From Streptomyces venezuelae (lineage in GTDB: Bacteria > Actinomycetota > Actinomycetes > Streptomycetales > Streptomycetaceae): a stretch of DNA of 64,000 nt. Of this stretch, positions 49,717 through 59,040 are shown piece after piece. Numbering within the stretch: the stretch's first letter is position 1; every line of letters begins with the position of its first letter. Where the stretch lies: NCBI RefSeq assembly GCF_008642375.1, contig NZ_CP029194.1, positions 1,426,001 to 1,490,000 on the forward strand, read 5' to 3'. The notes below the pieces were generated by a model. The model ran no database searches. It saw only the letters and a program-made list of their open reading frames with translations, and was not told the origin of the DNA. The translations under genes and the position numbers were made by a program.

Positions 49717-51482
49717 TGGTGGTCCTCCTTGAGTACGGTACGGCCCTCGAAGGGCGAGACGGCGTGGTTGGCTGTGGCGAGTGAGGTGATGAGCACTCGG
49801 CACGTGGCCTCGACGGCGTCGGCCGCCCGGTACTTCTCGTACCAGTCCGTCAGTTCGGCGGCCGCTCCCCGGAGCTGGTGCAGCGAGTCGAGCTTGGCCT
49901 GCTCCAGAAGCCTGCGGGCGTTGTCCTGGTGGCTCTGCGCGGCTTTGGCCCCCTTGTGGATGACCAGGCCCCAGATGCCGCCGGTGATCAGGGCGGCCAC
50001 GAACGCGATGCCCAGGTCGATCTGGCCGATGAGGACCAGGATGCCGAGCACCACCAGCACGGGTGGCAGCAGCTTCCTCACCATCGGGAAGGCGAGCGAG
50101 TCGATGAACGGCCTCATGTGCTGGTCCCAGTGACGGGCGAGCGAGGCCTCGTTGTCGGCCAGTGGCTGGGTGAAGGAGCCCTGCCACGAGGGAAGCTGGA
50201 AGGTCTGCGCACCGACGGTGTGCGCCGTGCCGAACACCGCCCGCACGTCCTGCGGGACGGCGCCGCGCGCGTCGCGGGTGAATCCGGTGTGCGCCTGGAA
50301 GAACCACTCGTGGCAGGCGGCGATGGCCATCCGCTGGGTGGCTCCGGACGTGCCGATGGCGGCGGGGCTGAGCGCGGCGGCGCTCTGCACCGTCAGGTAG
50401 TCCAGGGTCTCCTCGTACGAGGCTGAGTCGGCGTCGGACTCCTTCCGGGCCGAGTCGAGGTCGCCGTTGTGCTCGACGACCTTCCTGTGGAAGGCGAGAT
50501 CGCGACGGATCGGCAGCTCGTCGTTGTCGTACTCCGAGACGAGCCGGTCGAGAATGTCGTCGACGGTGTCCTCGAGCCGCCCGGAGGGTTCCGGTTCGCG
50601 CTCCAGGATCGCCTGGTACTTGTCGAGCAGGTGCTGTTGGGTGCGGGCCGCGGACAGGACGGCGTCGAGCGCGGGCCACTGCGGGGAGACCACCGAAAGC
50701 CTGGGGAACTCTGCCTTGGCCGAGGGCGCGCGCAGAGACTCGATCTCGTCGCGCCAGCGCTGGACCTGGCGGGCCTGAGTTTCGATGTCCGCCATCAGCA
50801 CCTCGCGCCACTCGCGCAGGGTCCGGTCGAGCATCGCGCGCCCCTCGGGGCCGAAGGCGCCCTGCGCGATGGACTCCAGGATGACCGCGAACTCGCGGCC
50901 CAGCCGGGTCGGGTCCTGTGCGAGGAGGTAGTGCCTGAGCCAGCGGACGGCCGGCTGCCGCCTGTTCTGCCGACGCAGGACGAGCGCGAAGAACAGGGAC
51001 GTACGGTCTGGGGAGCGGCGGAACGCCTCATCGACGGCGCGTTCGCACAGCTCCCGTTCGTCGGAGGACCAGGTGGCGAGCGCTACCAGGGCGGGCGCGA
51101 GCCAGTAGCGGGGGGTCTGCAGCATCAGCTGGTCGCTGACCGTGTGGATGCTGTCCTCGGAGACGATGCCGACGTCGAAGGCCTGGAGCATGCCGACCGC
51201 TGTGCGCCGCACCGACTTGTGGTGGCCGAACTCGTGGTCGAGCTCGTCCTGGAGGACGCCGATCCGGGTCTCGGCCCGCTGTACGTTGGCGATGAGCTGG
51301 GACTGCTGCATGAAGGCCTGGAAGTCGGCGCGCAACTGCTGAAGTTCACTGGTGGTCTGCTGCTGCCTGGCCTCGACGGAGTGGACCTGGCCGGACACCG
51401 ATCCCACCTGTTCGCTGAGCCGGGCCACGAGGTTGCCGACCTCTCGCACCCTGTTGTGCAGGGCGATGTCCACGTCGACCAT
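49713..51482 (-). CDS. Coiled-coil membrane protein, unrecognised
   Basis: 589 residues from ATG 51482. Residues 1-70 coiled coil (RVREVGNLVARLSEQVGSVSGQVHSVEARQQQ), 80-330 helical TPR/HEAT-like domain, a long helix, and two membrane segments near 470-505 (LLPPVLVVLGILVLIGQI, GIAFVAALITGGIWGLVI), then a cytoplasmic helical tail. It heads the operon 49713-47217 and may anchor the ATPase to the membrane. Confidence 0.82.
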   Translation of the reverse strand: MVDVDIALHNRVREVGNLVARLSEQVGSVSGQVHSVEARQQQTTSELQQLRADFQAFMQQSQLIANVQRAETRIGVLQDELDHEFGHHKSVRRTAVGMLQAFDVGIVSEDSIHTVSDQLMLQTPRYWLAPALVALATWSSDERELCERAVDEAFRRSPDRTSLFFALVLRRQNRRQPAVRWLRHYLLAQDPTRLGREFAVILESIAQGAFGPEGRAMLDRTLREWREVLMADIETQARQVQRWRDEIESLRAPSAKAEFPRLSVVSPQWPALDAVLSAARTQQHLLDKYQAILEREPEPSGRLEDTVDDILDRLVSEYDNDELPIRRDLAFHRKVVEHNGDLDSARKESDADSASYEETLDYLTVQSAAALSPAAIGTSGATQRMAIAACHEWFFQAHTGFTRDARGAVPQDVRAVFGTAHTVGAQTFQLPSWQGSFTQPLADNEASLARHWDQHMRPFIDSLAFPMVRKLLPPVLVVLGILVLIGQIDLGIAFVAALITGGIWGLVIHKGAKAAQSHQDNARRLLEQAKLDSLHQLRGAAAELTDWYEKYRAADAVEATCRVLITSLATANHAVSPFEGRTVLKEDHQ

Positions 51483-51552
51483 TGCGTCTTTCTCCGTTCG
51501 GGATGGGCGGGCTCGGGCCTGTGCGGTGGTACGTGTGCGGTGGAGAGCCCGG

Positions 51553-52059
51553 TCAGGGGCGTACGACGGTGCCGTCGGTGAGGACGGGGAGGATCAGTCC
51601 GCTGTCGTAGATCTCGATGTAGGCGTAGCCGTCCGAGCGCGCCAGCATGCGTGCCTTGGCGAAGGGTTCGGGCATCTGCTCGGCCGGCGAGAAGTGCTGG
51701 ACGATCACGTGGAAGAGGTTGAGAACGTGGTCGACGTAGGGCGGGCCGAGGAAGCAGCGGGCGACGAATCCAAGGGGTACGTCACCGTGGACACCGGCGT
51801 ACTCCTCGCGGGCCCAGTCGGCCAACTGTCCGCGGGCGGCGTCGTCGAGACCGGCGTCGAGCCGTCCGACGGCCCCTCGCAGTCCGTCGGACCGGCGGTC
51901 GTACAGCTCGCGCGGCGTGCCCCGTCCGCCGGGCGTGGCGGCCGGGCGGGCCGCCGGGCCGGTGGTGAGGCGTCGGGACGTCCCGGTTTTGCGCTGCTGA
52001 CCGGGCGATTCGGTGCCACCGGACTGAACGACGCGTCGTGGACGCTCAATGTGAACCAT
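51553..52059 (-). CDS. Unrecognised protein before the AAA+ operon
   Basis: 168 residues; N-terminal 50 residues basic and low complexity, then a compact domain: LADWAREEYAGVHGDVPLGFVARCFLGPPYVDHVLNLFHVIVQHFSPAEQMPEPFAKARMLARSDGYAYIEIYDSGLILPVLTDGTVV. Lies 70 bases upstream of the coiled-coil gene, same strand, so probably the first gene of the operon. Function unknown. Confidence 0.72.
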   Translation of the reverse strand: MVHIERPRRVVQSGGTESPGQQRKTGTSRRLTTGPAARPAATPGGRGTPRELYDRRSDGLRGAVGRLDAGLDDAARGQLADWAREEYAGVHGDVPLGFVARCFLGPPYVDHVLNLFHVIVQHFSPAEQMPEPFAKARMLARSDGYAYIEIYDSGLILPVLTDGTVVRP

Positions 52060-52273
52060 GTGTCCCCCGAGATGCGCTGTGTTCTGTCACCACGTTCCGT
52101 CACCGCCAGCCGCGGACCGTCCGTGCCGCCGGCAGGGGCGTGTGACATCTCATCAATAGTGGTCCGCGAAGGCCACATTGTGTCGGCGTCGGACGGGGTG
52201 CGCCCAGAACACGACCAGTTTCCGGCCGTCCCCGGGCCACTGCGTGTTCCGCGATGCTGCAACACTCTCCCGC

Positions 52274-54163
52274 ATGGGTTCGATCTACGTACTGCTGGTA
52301 GGGATTGACAAGTACCCGTCGCGCATGGCTCCGCCGCTTCTCGGCTGTCGCAACGACATCGCGGAGGCCCGCCGTCTCCTGGAGGAACGCGCGTCCGCAT
52401 CCGGCGAGGTGGTCGTCCAGGCACTGCTCGACGCCAAGGCCACGCGCGATGCGGTCGAGGACGCCGTCGTGAACCATCTGGGGCGGGCGGCCTCCGGGGA
52501 CACCGCGCTCTTCTGGTTCTCCGGGCACGGCACGCAGTCCCGTGCGGAGGAGGAGGCCCATCTGCGGATCGAGGCGACCGGCCGGAACCAGGCCCTCGTC
52601 TGCGTCGACGGCCCGCTGCTCGACAAGCGGCTCGGCCGGCTCCTCGACGGGGTGGCGGCGGGCGGCGCGCACGTCGCCGCCGTATTGGACTGCTGCTACT
52701 CGGGCGGCGCCACGCGCGGGGGCGGGCCGACCGCCCGTTACGCGCCGCCCGCCGCGGACTGGGACCTGAGCGGCTCCGACGACATGTCCCCGATGGCCCG
52801 GGACGTCTCGGCCACCGGCGGGCAAGGCGCGCCCCGCCATGTCCTGCTGGCCGCCGCGCGGCTCGACCAGTACTCGTACGAGGACGACTACGCCGGGCGC
52901 CGCCACGGCGCCTTCACGCACGCCCTGCTGGGCGCGGTGCGCGCCGCCGGTCCGGAGGCCACCTACCGGGAGCTGCTGTCCGCGGCAGACGCCCGGCTGC
53001 AGCGCTCAGGCGGGCGGCAGCAGCCGGTGCTGTATCCGGCGGAGCCCGGAGGCCCGGCGGACACGCCGTTCCTCGGGGGGCGCGTGGCCCGGCCCGTGAG
53101 CCCGTATCTGCTCCGCCTGGGTGCGCACGGCTGGGAGGTGGACTGCGGCGCCGTCCACGGTCTCGCCGACGGCACGGGGCCCGACGGCACCACGTTCACG
53201 GTGGTACCGGAAGACGGGCCGAGGCCCGGCCTCCCGATGCCCTCCGTCCGGGCGCGCGCGGTGCATGCGGCGCACACCCTCGTGGAACCCGACGGCTGGG
53301 TACCGTCGCCCACCCGCGTCTACCCGGTGACGCTCTCCGCCCTGCCGCAGCCGCCGGCCACAGTGTCGCTGACCGCCTCGACGCCGGGCGACGGGCTGCT
53401 CGGCCCGGTACGGGAGGGCCTCGCCGCCACCCCGCTGCTGCGGGTGCTCGACGATCCGCGTGAGGCGGCCGACCTCCATTTCCGGGTCGAGGTGGACGGC
53501 GACCTGGCGCACGTACGACGCCGCGACGGCACCCCGTTCACCGACCCGCTGCCGCTGAACGGCCCCGGTGACGCCGGGCGGGTGGCCGACTGTCTGACCC
53601 ATCTGGTGTGCTGGCATCGGATCCGCGATCTCACGCCGGGCCCTTCGTCGTTGGACGGTCTGGTGCGCGTGGAGATCTCGCCCTGGGGCGCTCCGGACGG
53701 CGAGACGCTGGCCCCGGACGGCAGCGGCGAGATCGTCTGCCCGTACGTCCTCGGCCCCGGCGGACTCCAGGAGCCGCGGGTCTCCATCCGGCTGCACAAC
53801 CGCTCCGTCGACCGGACCCTGTGGTGCGCCCTGATCGATCTGACCGACAGCTACGCCAGTCATACGCTGCTCTACCCCGGGCACTTCATCGGCCCCGGCC
53901 GCACGGGCCACGCGCTCGACGGAGAGCCTGTGCAGCTGTCCCTGCCGCCGACCCGCCCCGCGGTCCCCGGGGCGAGCGCCCGGGATTGGCTGAAACTGAT
54001 CGTCGCCGAGAGTGAACTGAACATCGTCCCGTACCAGTTGGACGCCTGGGAACCGTGGGCTTCGGGTTCGCGGGTGATGGGCCGCGTGACCGGGCCGACG
54101 GGCCGGTGGACGGCCCGCACGATCCAGCTGCGCACGGTGGTGCCTACCGGCCCAGGTGCGTGA
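52274..54163 (+). CDS. Caspase-like cysteine protease (metacaspase family)
   Basis: 629 residues. p20-like core: VLLVGIDKYP, GCRNDIAEARRLL, catalytic His85 in WFSGHGTQ, catalytic Cys141 in LDCCYSGG; p10-like part ends near residue 250 (RRHGAFTHALLGAV). The remaining 370 residues are beta-rich, with a repeat-like VEPDGWVPSP and DLHFRVEVDGDLAHVRRRDG block, and may be an inhibitory or targeting part. No signal peptide. Convergent with the TPR-CHAT gene and overlapping it by 20 bases. Confidence 0.93.
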   Translation: MGSIYVLLVGIDKYPSRMAPPLLGCRNDIAEARRLLEERASASGEVVVQALLDAKATRDAVEDAVVNHLGRAASGDTALFWFSGHGTQSRAEEEAHLRIEATGRNQALVCVDGPLLDKRLGRLLDGVAAGGAHVAAVLDCCYSGGATRGGGPTARYAPPAADWDLSGSDDMSPMARDVSATGGQGAPRHVLLAAARLDQYSYEDDYAGRRHGAFTHALLGAVRAAGPEATYRELLSAADARLQRSGGRQQPVLYPAEPGGPADTPFLGGRVARPVSPYLLRLGAHGWEVDCGAVHGLADGTGPDGTTFTVVPEDGPRPGLPMPSVRARAVHAAHTLVEPDGWVPSPTRVYPVTLSALPQPPATVSLTASTPGDGLLGPVREGLAATPLLRVLDDPREAADLHFRVEVDGDLAHVRRRDGTPFTDPLPLNGPGDAGRVADCLTHLVCWHRIRDLTPGPSSLDGLVRVEISPWGAPDGETLAPDGSGEIVCPYVLGPGGLQEPRVSIRLHNRSVDRTLWCALIDLTDSYASHTLLYPGHFIGPGRTGHALDGEPVQLSLPPTRPAVPGASARDWLKLIVAESELNIVPYQLDAWEPWASGSRVMGRVTGPTGRWTARTIQLRTVVPTGPGA

Positions 54164-57100
54164 AGCCCGCCCAGGCGCTCAGATCGTCCGGATCCACCCG
54201 CCGGGCCCGCTCGGCGAGCAGCGGGGGAAGTCCGGCGGGCAGCTCCCGCGCCGGGTCCAGCATCCACAGCTGGGCCCGGCGCAGAGCCTTCGCGGGCGAC
54301 TCCCCCTCCCGACGCAGATAGTGGTGCGTCAGGAACATGAGCACCGACGTAGCGTCGTCGGGCACCGGCCACAGCGAGCCGATCACCGAGCGGGCCCCGG
54401 CCACCAGGAATGCTGTGGCGAGACTGTACGCCTCGTTGTGGCCCCGCCCCGACACATGGCTGCGGCAGGCGGCGAGCAGGACCAGGCCGAGCCGTCCCCG
54501 GCCGCCGCCGATCGCCTCGGTCAGCTCCTCAGCCGCCAACTCACCGCCGTGCAACGACAGATAGGCGGTACGCCGGGCATCGCGCGCGATCGCGGCATGG
54601 CAGGCGAGATGCAGCAGCCCGCCCTCGTCGGCACCGGCGTCGGCCAGCCACGACACCACCTCGCGGGGCGTGCCGAGCCCGTCGGCCGTGCCGTCCGCCC
54701 TCCGCCCGAGGAAGGTGCCCTCCGGGTAGAAGGCCCGCTGTACGGCGTCCGCCTCCTCACCCGCGTACGGCAGGTCGCCGGTGGGGTTGCCCACGACGAG
54801 CGCGCCCCCCGTGTGTTCCGCGGCGCTCCGGGCCGCCACCTCGCACAGCAGCCGCGCCGACGCCGCGTACGAGATCTCCGCCTCCTCCAGCGCGTACCGG
54901 CGCCGCCCGTCGGCGCCCTCCTCCCAGGCCGCGTGCCAAGGGACGAGCCCCAGCGCCCCCATGGGTACGAACACCAGCCGCGGGACGCGTCCGGCGGGGG
55001 CGTCAAAGGCGTCGAAGAGCGGTCTGACGCCCGCGTACCAGGCCCAGCCGCACAGCCGCTCCAGCTGCCGGCGGAGGGGTGCCGCCCTCCGATCCGCGGC
55101 TGACGGACCCCCGGGTACGGGCCCGAGGTCACGGCCGGATTCCGGCTCGGGCGACCCGGGCTCGGGCGCCCCGGGCTCGGGCTCGGGGTCCGCACGCCCG
55201 GCGCCCGGCGCGGGCGCGTAATCCTTCAGCGGCGCGGCTTCCTCGGTGAGCCGGGGCAGGGGTACGACGTGGACGTCGCCGCCCGACGTGACGACGACGG
55301 CGGAGCCGCCCGCGTTGTCGGAAGCGGGCACCAGGTAGACCAGGGCGTCCTTGCGCAGCGAGCGCAGCGCCGTGGCGATCTCGTCGACGGCGGGTGGGTC
55401 GAGCAGCCGGTCCTGGAGGCCGTCCGCTCCCGCCGTGAGGGCGGCGAGGACGCGGCGGCGCAGCGTGCTGGGCACCGACAGCGGTGCCTGCGCGGCGGAC
55501 AGCGGGTCGGCGGGAGGCTCGGCGGCGACCCCGGTCGCCCGCCACTCGTCGGCGAGGTCCAGGTGACCGGCCGCGATCAGCCGCTCGGGCACCTGACGGG
55601 AGGTGACGGCGGCGTGCAGCACGAGGCCGCGGCAGGCATCGAGGGCCTGGACCGCCTCCTCGAGGGCGTTGTCCCGCAGACACCACGCGGCGACCTCCAG
55701 GGCGGTCGAGGTGGCCTGGACGGCGGCCGTCGTGGCGTGGTCGGTGCCGGACTGCAACAGTGCGGCCCAGGCGTGACCGCGCAGGGCGTCGAGGCCGATG
55801 CGCCGACCGTTCGCCCGGTCATCGCGGCGCAGTTCACCCCGGGTGCGGTAGGCGCGGGCGAGGGCGAGCGCCGTGGCGGCGTACAGGCGGTGCTCGGGGC
55901 CTCCCGCCGTGCGGAGCGCGGCCTCCAGGAGGGCGATGCCCGCGGCGAGTCCGCGTGACCGCGCGACCGGGTTGCGCTGTCCGGAGGCGAGCCCGCAGTG
56001 CGCCGAGCCGAGGGTGTAGGCGTACCGCAGTCTGTTGTCCGAGCCCTCGTCGACCAGGTCATGGGCTTCCCGCATCAATTCCATGGCCTCGTGGATCGCC
56101 CTCGCGTCACCGGTCGACGCGGCGCGGTGGTAGCGGGCGATGCCGTTGTCGCCCAGGACCCAGGCGCGGTGGTCCCGGGGCAGCCGGCCCGCGGCGCGTC
56201 GCAGCTCGGCCAGGGTGGGGCGGCCGACGAGAGGAGGGCCGGGCGGGGCGCCGAGCCGACGGGCGAGATCGTCGCGGGCCATACGGGCGTTCTCGATCGA
56301 CGTCCACACTTCGATACGGGAGGGGTCGTCGGGGGCGGAGGAGGCGTGTGCCTCCGTCATCCGCGCGATATGGGCGTCCGCCGCACCGAGGTCGCCCAGC
56401 TGTGTGGCCCGGTGCGCGGCCAGGCTGGCCTGATGGGCGTCCATGGCCCGCCGCACATACGGAGAGAGACCCGCGTCGTCGCGCAGGCGCCGCCAGGTCT
56501 CCTCGGCTTCCTCGACGTCGTCGGCCGCGCCCAGGGTCTGCCCGCGGTGCTGGGTGGCCATCATCCGGACGAGGTCGATGCTCGTGCCCATGGTCCGAGT
56601 AGTACCGTCCGTGGTCCGCGCCCGGTTGAGGTGCTCCATCACGTCGTCGGTGCCCTTGCCGCCCAGGCCGGTCATCTCCTCCCAGAGCCGTACGTGGGCG
56701 ATGGCGGCATGCGCACGCCGCTGCCACGCCGGATCGTCGTTGTGGGCCTCCTGGACGCAGGTGGTCAGCGCGGCCTTCTGCTCGGCGGTGACGTGCGTGC
56801 CGTGGGCGTCGAAGAGCATCAGGTGCGTCAGTAGCGCGAGGGCGAACTCGGCTCGCTGCTGCCCTGGTTCCATGGCGAGCCAGCGTGCGTACGCCTCATC
56901 GAAGGCACCCGTCAGCCGGGAGGGGTTCAACGTGCCCCGGATGAGGCCGGGGAAGTCGTCGTCGGTCTCGCTGAAGTCGAGGAAGTTCCGCCCCCGGCCC
57001 AGCTCTTCGTAGAATCTGCGCTGCAGCCGGCCCAGGTCGGCCATGCTCATGCGCGACGGACTGCCGCCCGAGGGGCCGGGCCGGAAGCCGTGCTCCTGCT

Positions 57101-58382
57101 CCAGCGCGCTCCAGGCCCAGCCACCGACCATCTGCACCATCTCGCGCAGATCCGTGGCGAGTTCGTCGTCCGCCAGGACCTGGTCGGCCGCCCGGGTGAT
57201 CTCGTGCAGCCGCTCGGGGTTCGGATCGTCGTGGTAGCGGCCCTGCTGGAAGGCCGCGAGGAGGAAGGCGGTGGCGGTGACCTTGCCGTCCCTGGCGGGC
57301 CGCCACGCCTCGACGGCCCGCCGCATCAGACCGATCGCCCGGTCCTGTCCGGCGGTGTCGCCCCGGGCGCTCGACCGCTCGAACAGCAGGCGCCCGAAGC
57401 CGTCGAGATAGTGCGGCAGGAGCCGGTCGACGGCGTCCGGGGCGGTGAGCAAGCCGCTCAGCTCCGCCTCGGCCGCTGCGGCGTGGGCCTGGTCCTTCCA
57501 GTTGGACCAGATCACGGCGCGGACATAGGCGGACCGGATCTCCGACTCCCAGGCCCAGGAGGGCTGTTCGCCGCTCCGCCTGGCTTCGTGGAGCGCGGTC
57601 CCGAGCTCGGCCCGCGCCTCTTCCAATACGTCCCGGTTCCTGGTGGAGATCCCCTGGATCATCAGCGCCAGGCCCACGCTGTGGCGTACCAGCGGCAGAT
57701 CGCTGGTCGGCAGCGCCGCTTCGAGGACCGCACGGTAGTGCCCGGCCGAGGCGACGGCGTCGTGGAGGTCGCCGCCGCCGCCCGAGGCACGCTCGAGATG
57801 AAGATAGCCGAGGGATTCGCGCAGGTCGGTCTCCTCCCCGCTGCCCGGTTCGAGCAGTGGCAGGACCTCGTAGTGGAGTTCCAGCGCCTCGGCGAGCAGC
57901 TCGGCCCGGCGGTCGCCGTCGCCCTGCTCCGGCAGGGTCGTCAAGCGGGCCTTGGAGCCGTTCGCCAGGAGGTGCCGGCCCAGGACGCGCTCCTGGTCGT
58001 ACTCCTCGTCCGCCGGAAGCTCCGCGAGCCCCTCGCAGACAAGGTCCAGAGCCTCTTCCAGGCGCTCGGGGTCCTCGTCCTTGTCGTACTGGCAGGCGCG
58101 TACGTACGCGTACCGGATGCGCCAGGCGTGCCACAGTCCGAGATCCCCGGGCGGGCGATAGGCCTGGTCGAAGGCGTCGAAAGCCAACTGGAAGGCCTCG
58201 GCGGCCAGTTCCAGGTCCTCCTCCTGGCTCAGTCGCCCGAAGAGCACGGCGCTGAGCGCGCCGACGCGCGCGCAGAGCTCCGGCGCCTCGGGGTCGTCGG
58301 CCGCCGTCCGGGCAAGGACATCGAGGAGCTCGTCCCGTTCGGCCCGCAGTTCGTCGTCGGTGGGTTCCGGTTGTCCGGTCAT
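54144..58382 (-). CDS. TPR-CHAT protease, 1412 residues
   Basis: From ATG 58382, 2 bases after the RES stop. Residues 1-1000 are helical repeats (TPR-like; ALDLVCEGLAELP, LAEALELHYEVLP, YRAVLEAALP...). Residues 1060-1412 are the CHAT (caspase-like HetF/TPR) domain: catalytic His about 1262 in LLHLACHAA, catalytic Cys about 1306 in LLAACRSHVSG, followed by ATAFLVAGARSVIGSLWPVPDDATSVLMFLTHHYL. A Glu/Pro-rich linker (PEPEPGAPEPGSPEPES) precedes it. CHAT proteases act in regulated proteolysis and in immune effectors such as gasdermin activation; here the trigger is unknown. Confidence 0.95.
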   Translation of the reverse strand: MTGQPEPTDDELRAERDELLDVLARTAADDPEAPELCARVGALSAVLFGRLSQEEDLELAAEAFQLAFDAFDQAYRPPGDLGLWHAWRIRYAYVRACQYDKDEDPERLEEALDLVCEGLAELPADEEYDQERVLGRHLLANGSKARLTTLPEQGDGDRRAELLAEALELHYEVLPLLEPGSGEETDLRESLGYLHLERASGGGGDLHDAVASAGHYRAVLEAALPTSDLPLVRHSVGLALMIQGISTRNRDVLEEARAELGTALHEARRSGEQPSWAWESEIRSAYVRAVIWSNWKDQAHAAAAEAELSGLLTAPDAVDRLLPHYLDGFGRLLFERSSARGDTAGQDRAIGLMRRAVEAWRPARDGKVTATAFLLAAFQQGRYHDDPNPERLHEITRAADQVLADDELATDLREMVQMVGGWAWSALEQEHGFRPGPSGGSPSRMSMADLGRLQRRFYEELGRGRNFLDFSETDDDFPGLIRGTLNPSRLTGAFDEAYARWLAMEPGQQRAEFALALLTHLMLFDAHGTHVTAEQKAALTTCVQEAHNDDPAWQRRAHAAIAHVRLWEEMTGLGGKGTDDVMEHLNRARTTDGTTRTMGTSIDLVRMMATQHRGQTLGAADDVEEAEETWRRLRDDAGLSPYVRRAMDAHQASLAAHRATQLGDLGAADAHIARMTEAHASSAPDDPSRIEVWTSIENARMARDDLARRLGAPPGPPLVGRPTLAELRRAAGRLPRDHRAWVLGDNGIARYHRAASTGDARAIHEAMELMREAHDLVDEGSDNRLRYAYTLGSAHCGLASGQRNPVARSRGLAAGIALLEAALRTAGGPEHRLYAATALALARAYRTRGELRRDDRANGRRIGLDALRGHAWAALLQSGTDHATTAAVQATSTALEVAAWCLRDNALEEAVQALDACRGLVLHAAVTSRQVPERLIAAGHLDLADEWRATGVAAEPPADPLSAAQAPLSVPSTLRRRVLAALTAGADGLQDRLLDPPAVDEIATALRSLRKDALVYLVPASDNAGGSAVVVTSGGDVHVVPLPRLTEEAAPLKDYAPAPGAGRADPEPEPGAPEPGSPEPESGRDLGPVPGGPSAADRRAAPLRRQLERLCGWAWYAGVRPLFDAFDAPAGRVPRLVFVPMGALGLVPWHAAWEEGADGRRRYALEEAEISYAASARLLCEVAARSAAEHTGGALVVGNPTGDLPYAGEEADAVQRAFYPEGTFLGRRADGTADGLGTPREVVSWLADAGADEGGLLHLACHAAIARDARRTAYLSLHGGELAAEELTEAIGGGRGRLGLVLLAACRSHVSGRGHNEAYSLATAFLVAGARSVIGSLWPVPDDATSVLMFLTHHYLRREGESPAKALRRAQLWMLDPARELPAGLPPLLAERARRVDPDDLSAWAGFTHLGR

Positions 58383-58384
58383 GT

Positions 58385-59038
58385 TCAGGTTGCGAGCCTC
58401 ACGTGGTACGGCTGGAGTACGGAGTTGAGCCATTCCTCGCCCTCGGGCGTGCCGAAGTCCACGGCCCCGTCCGGGACGGCCTCCACGGCCGCGGGCGGGC
58501 AACGGTCCTCGAAGAGGACGACGGTACGGTCGCCCGGCTCCCGTTTGGACGACCAGATCAGGCCCTGCGCCCAGGGGTCGGTGTACCGCCGGATCCAGTG
58601 CGCCCAGTCCCGGGTGTAGGCGTAGTCGTGCGCCTCGGCGTGGACGAGCCAGCTGTCCTGGTGCACGGCGGCCAGGTCCCGGGCGGACACCAGGGGGACG
58701 ACATCCAGGTCGGCGGCGAGCCGGAGCCGGGACAGCTTGCGCCGGGTGACGCTCACCCGCGGCAGCAGCCGGGGCCCGCCCGCGGGGTCGAACGGCAGCG
58801 AACGCAAAAGGGTCTCGCAGAGCGCGGCCTCGGCGCCGAGACCCGCGTACAGATAGCCGTACGGGTCGCATGCGGTGCCGTCGAACCGGCCGCCGCCGTA
58901 CAAGCAGTGTGACGGCACCGGGTTGAAGGCGGTGGCGTCCCGGTGGGCCGCGTGGACACGGTAGAGGGTGGTGCCCCGCGGCAGGGTGACCTTGCCGGGG
59001 GATCCGGTCATCCGGGAGGGCGGCCGGTAGTTGGGCAT
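58385..59038 (-). CDS. RES-domain protein (NAD-degrading toxin family)
   Basis: 217 residues. RES fold residues: Arg27 in YRVHAAHRDATAFNP, the GGGRFD block, Glu75 in AALCETLLRS, Ser163-164 in GLIWSSKRE. RES toxins (MbcT, ParT, Res) phosphorolyse or hydrolyse NAD+. ATG 59038 follows the antitoxin-like gene by 2 bases, and the CHAT gene follows by 2, so all are co-translated. Full length, no broken residues seen. Confidence 0.9.
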   Translation of the reverse strand: MPNYRPPSRMTGSPGKVTLPRGTTLYRVHAAHRDATAFNPVPSHCLYGGGRFDGTACDPYGYLYAGLGAEAALCETLLRSLPFDPAGGPRLLPRVSVTRRKLSRLRLAADLDVVPLVSARDLAAVHQDSWLVHAEAHDYAYTRDWAHWIRRYTDPWAQGLIWSSKREPGDRTVVLFEDRCPPAAVEAVPDGAVDFGTPEGEEWLNSVLQPYHVRLAT

Positions 59039-59040
59039 GG

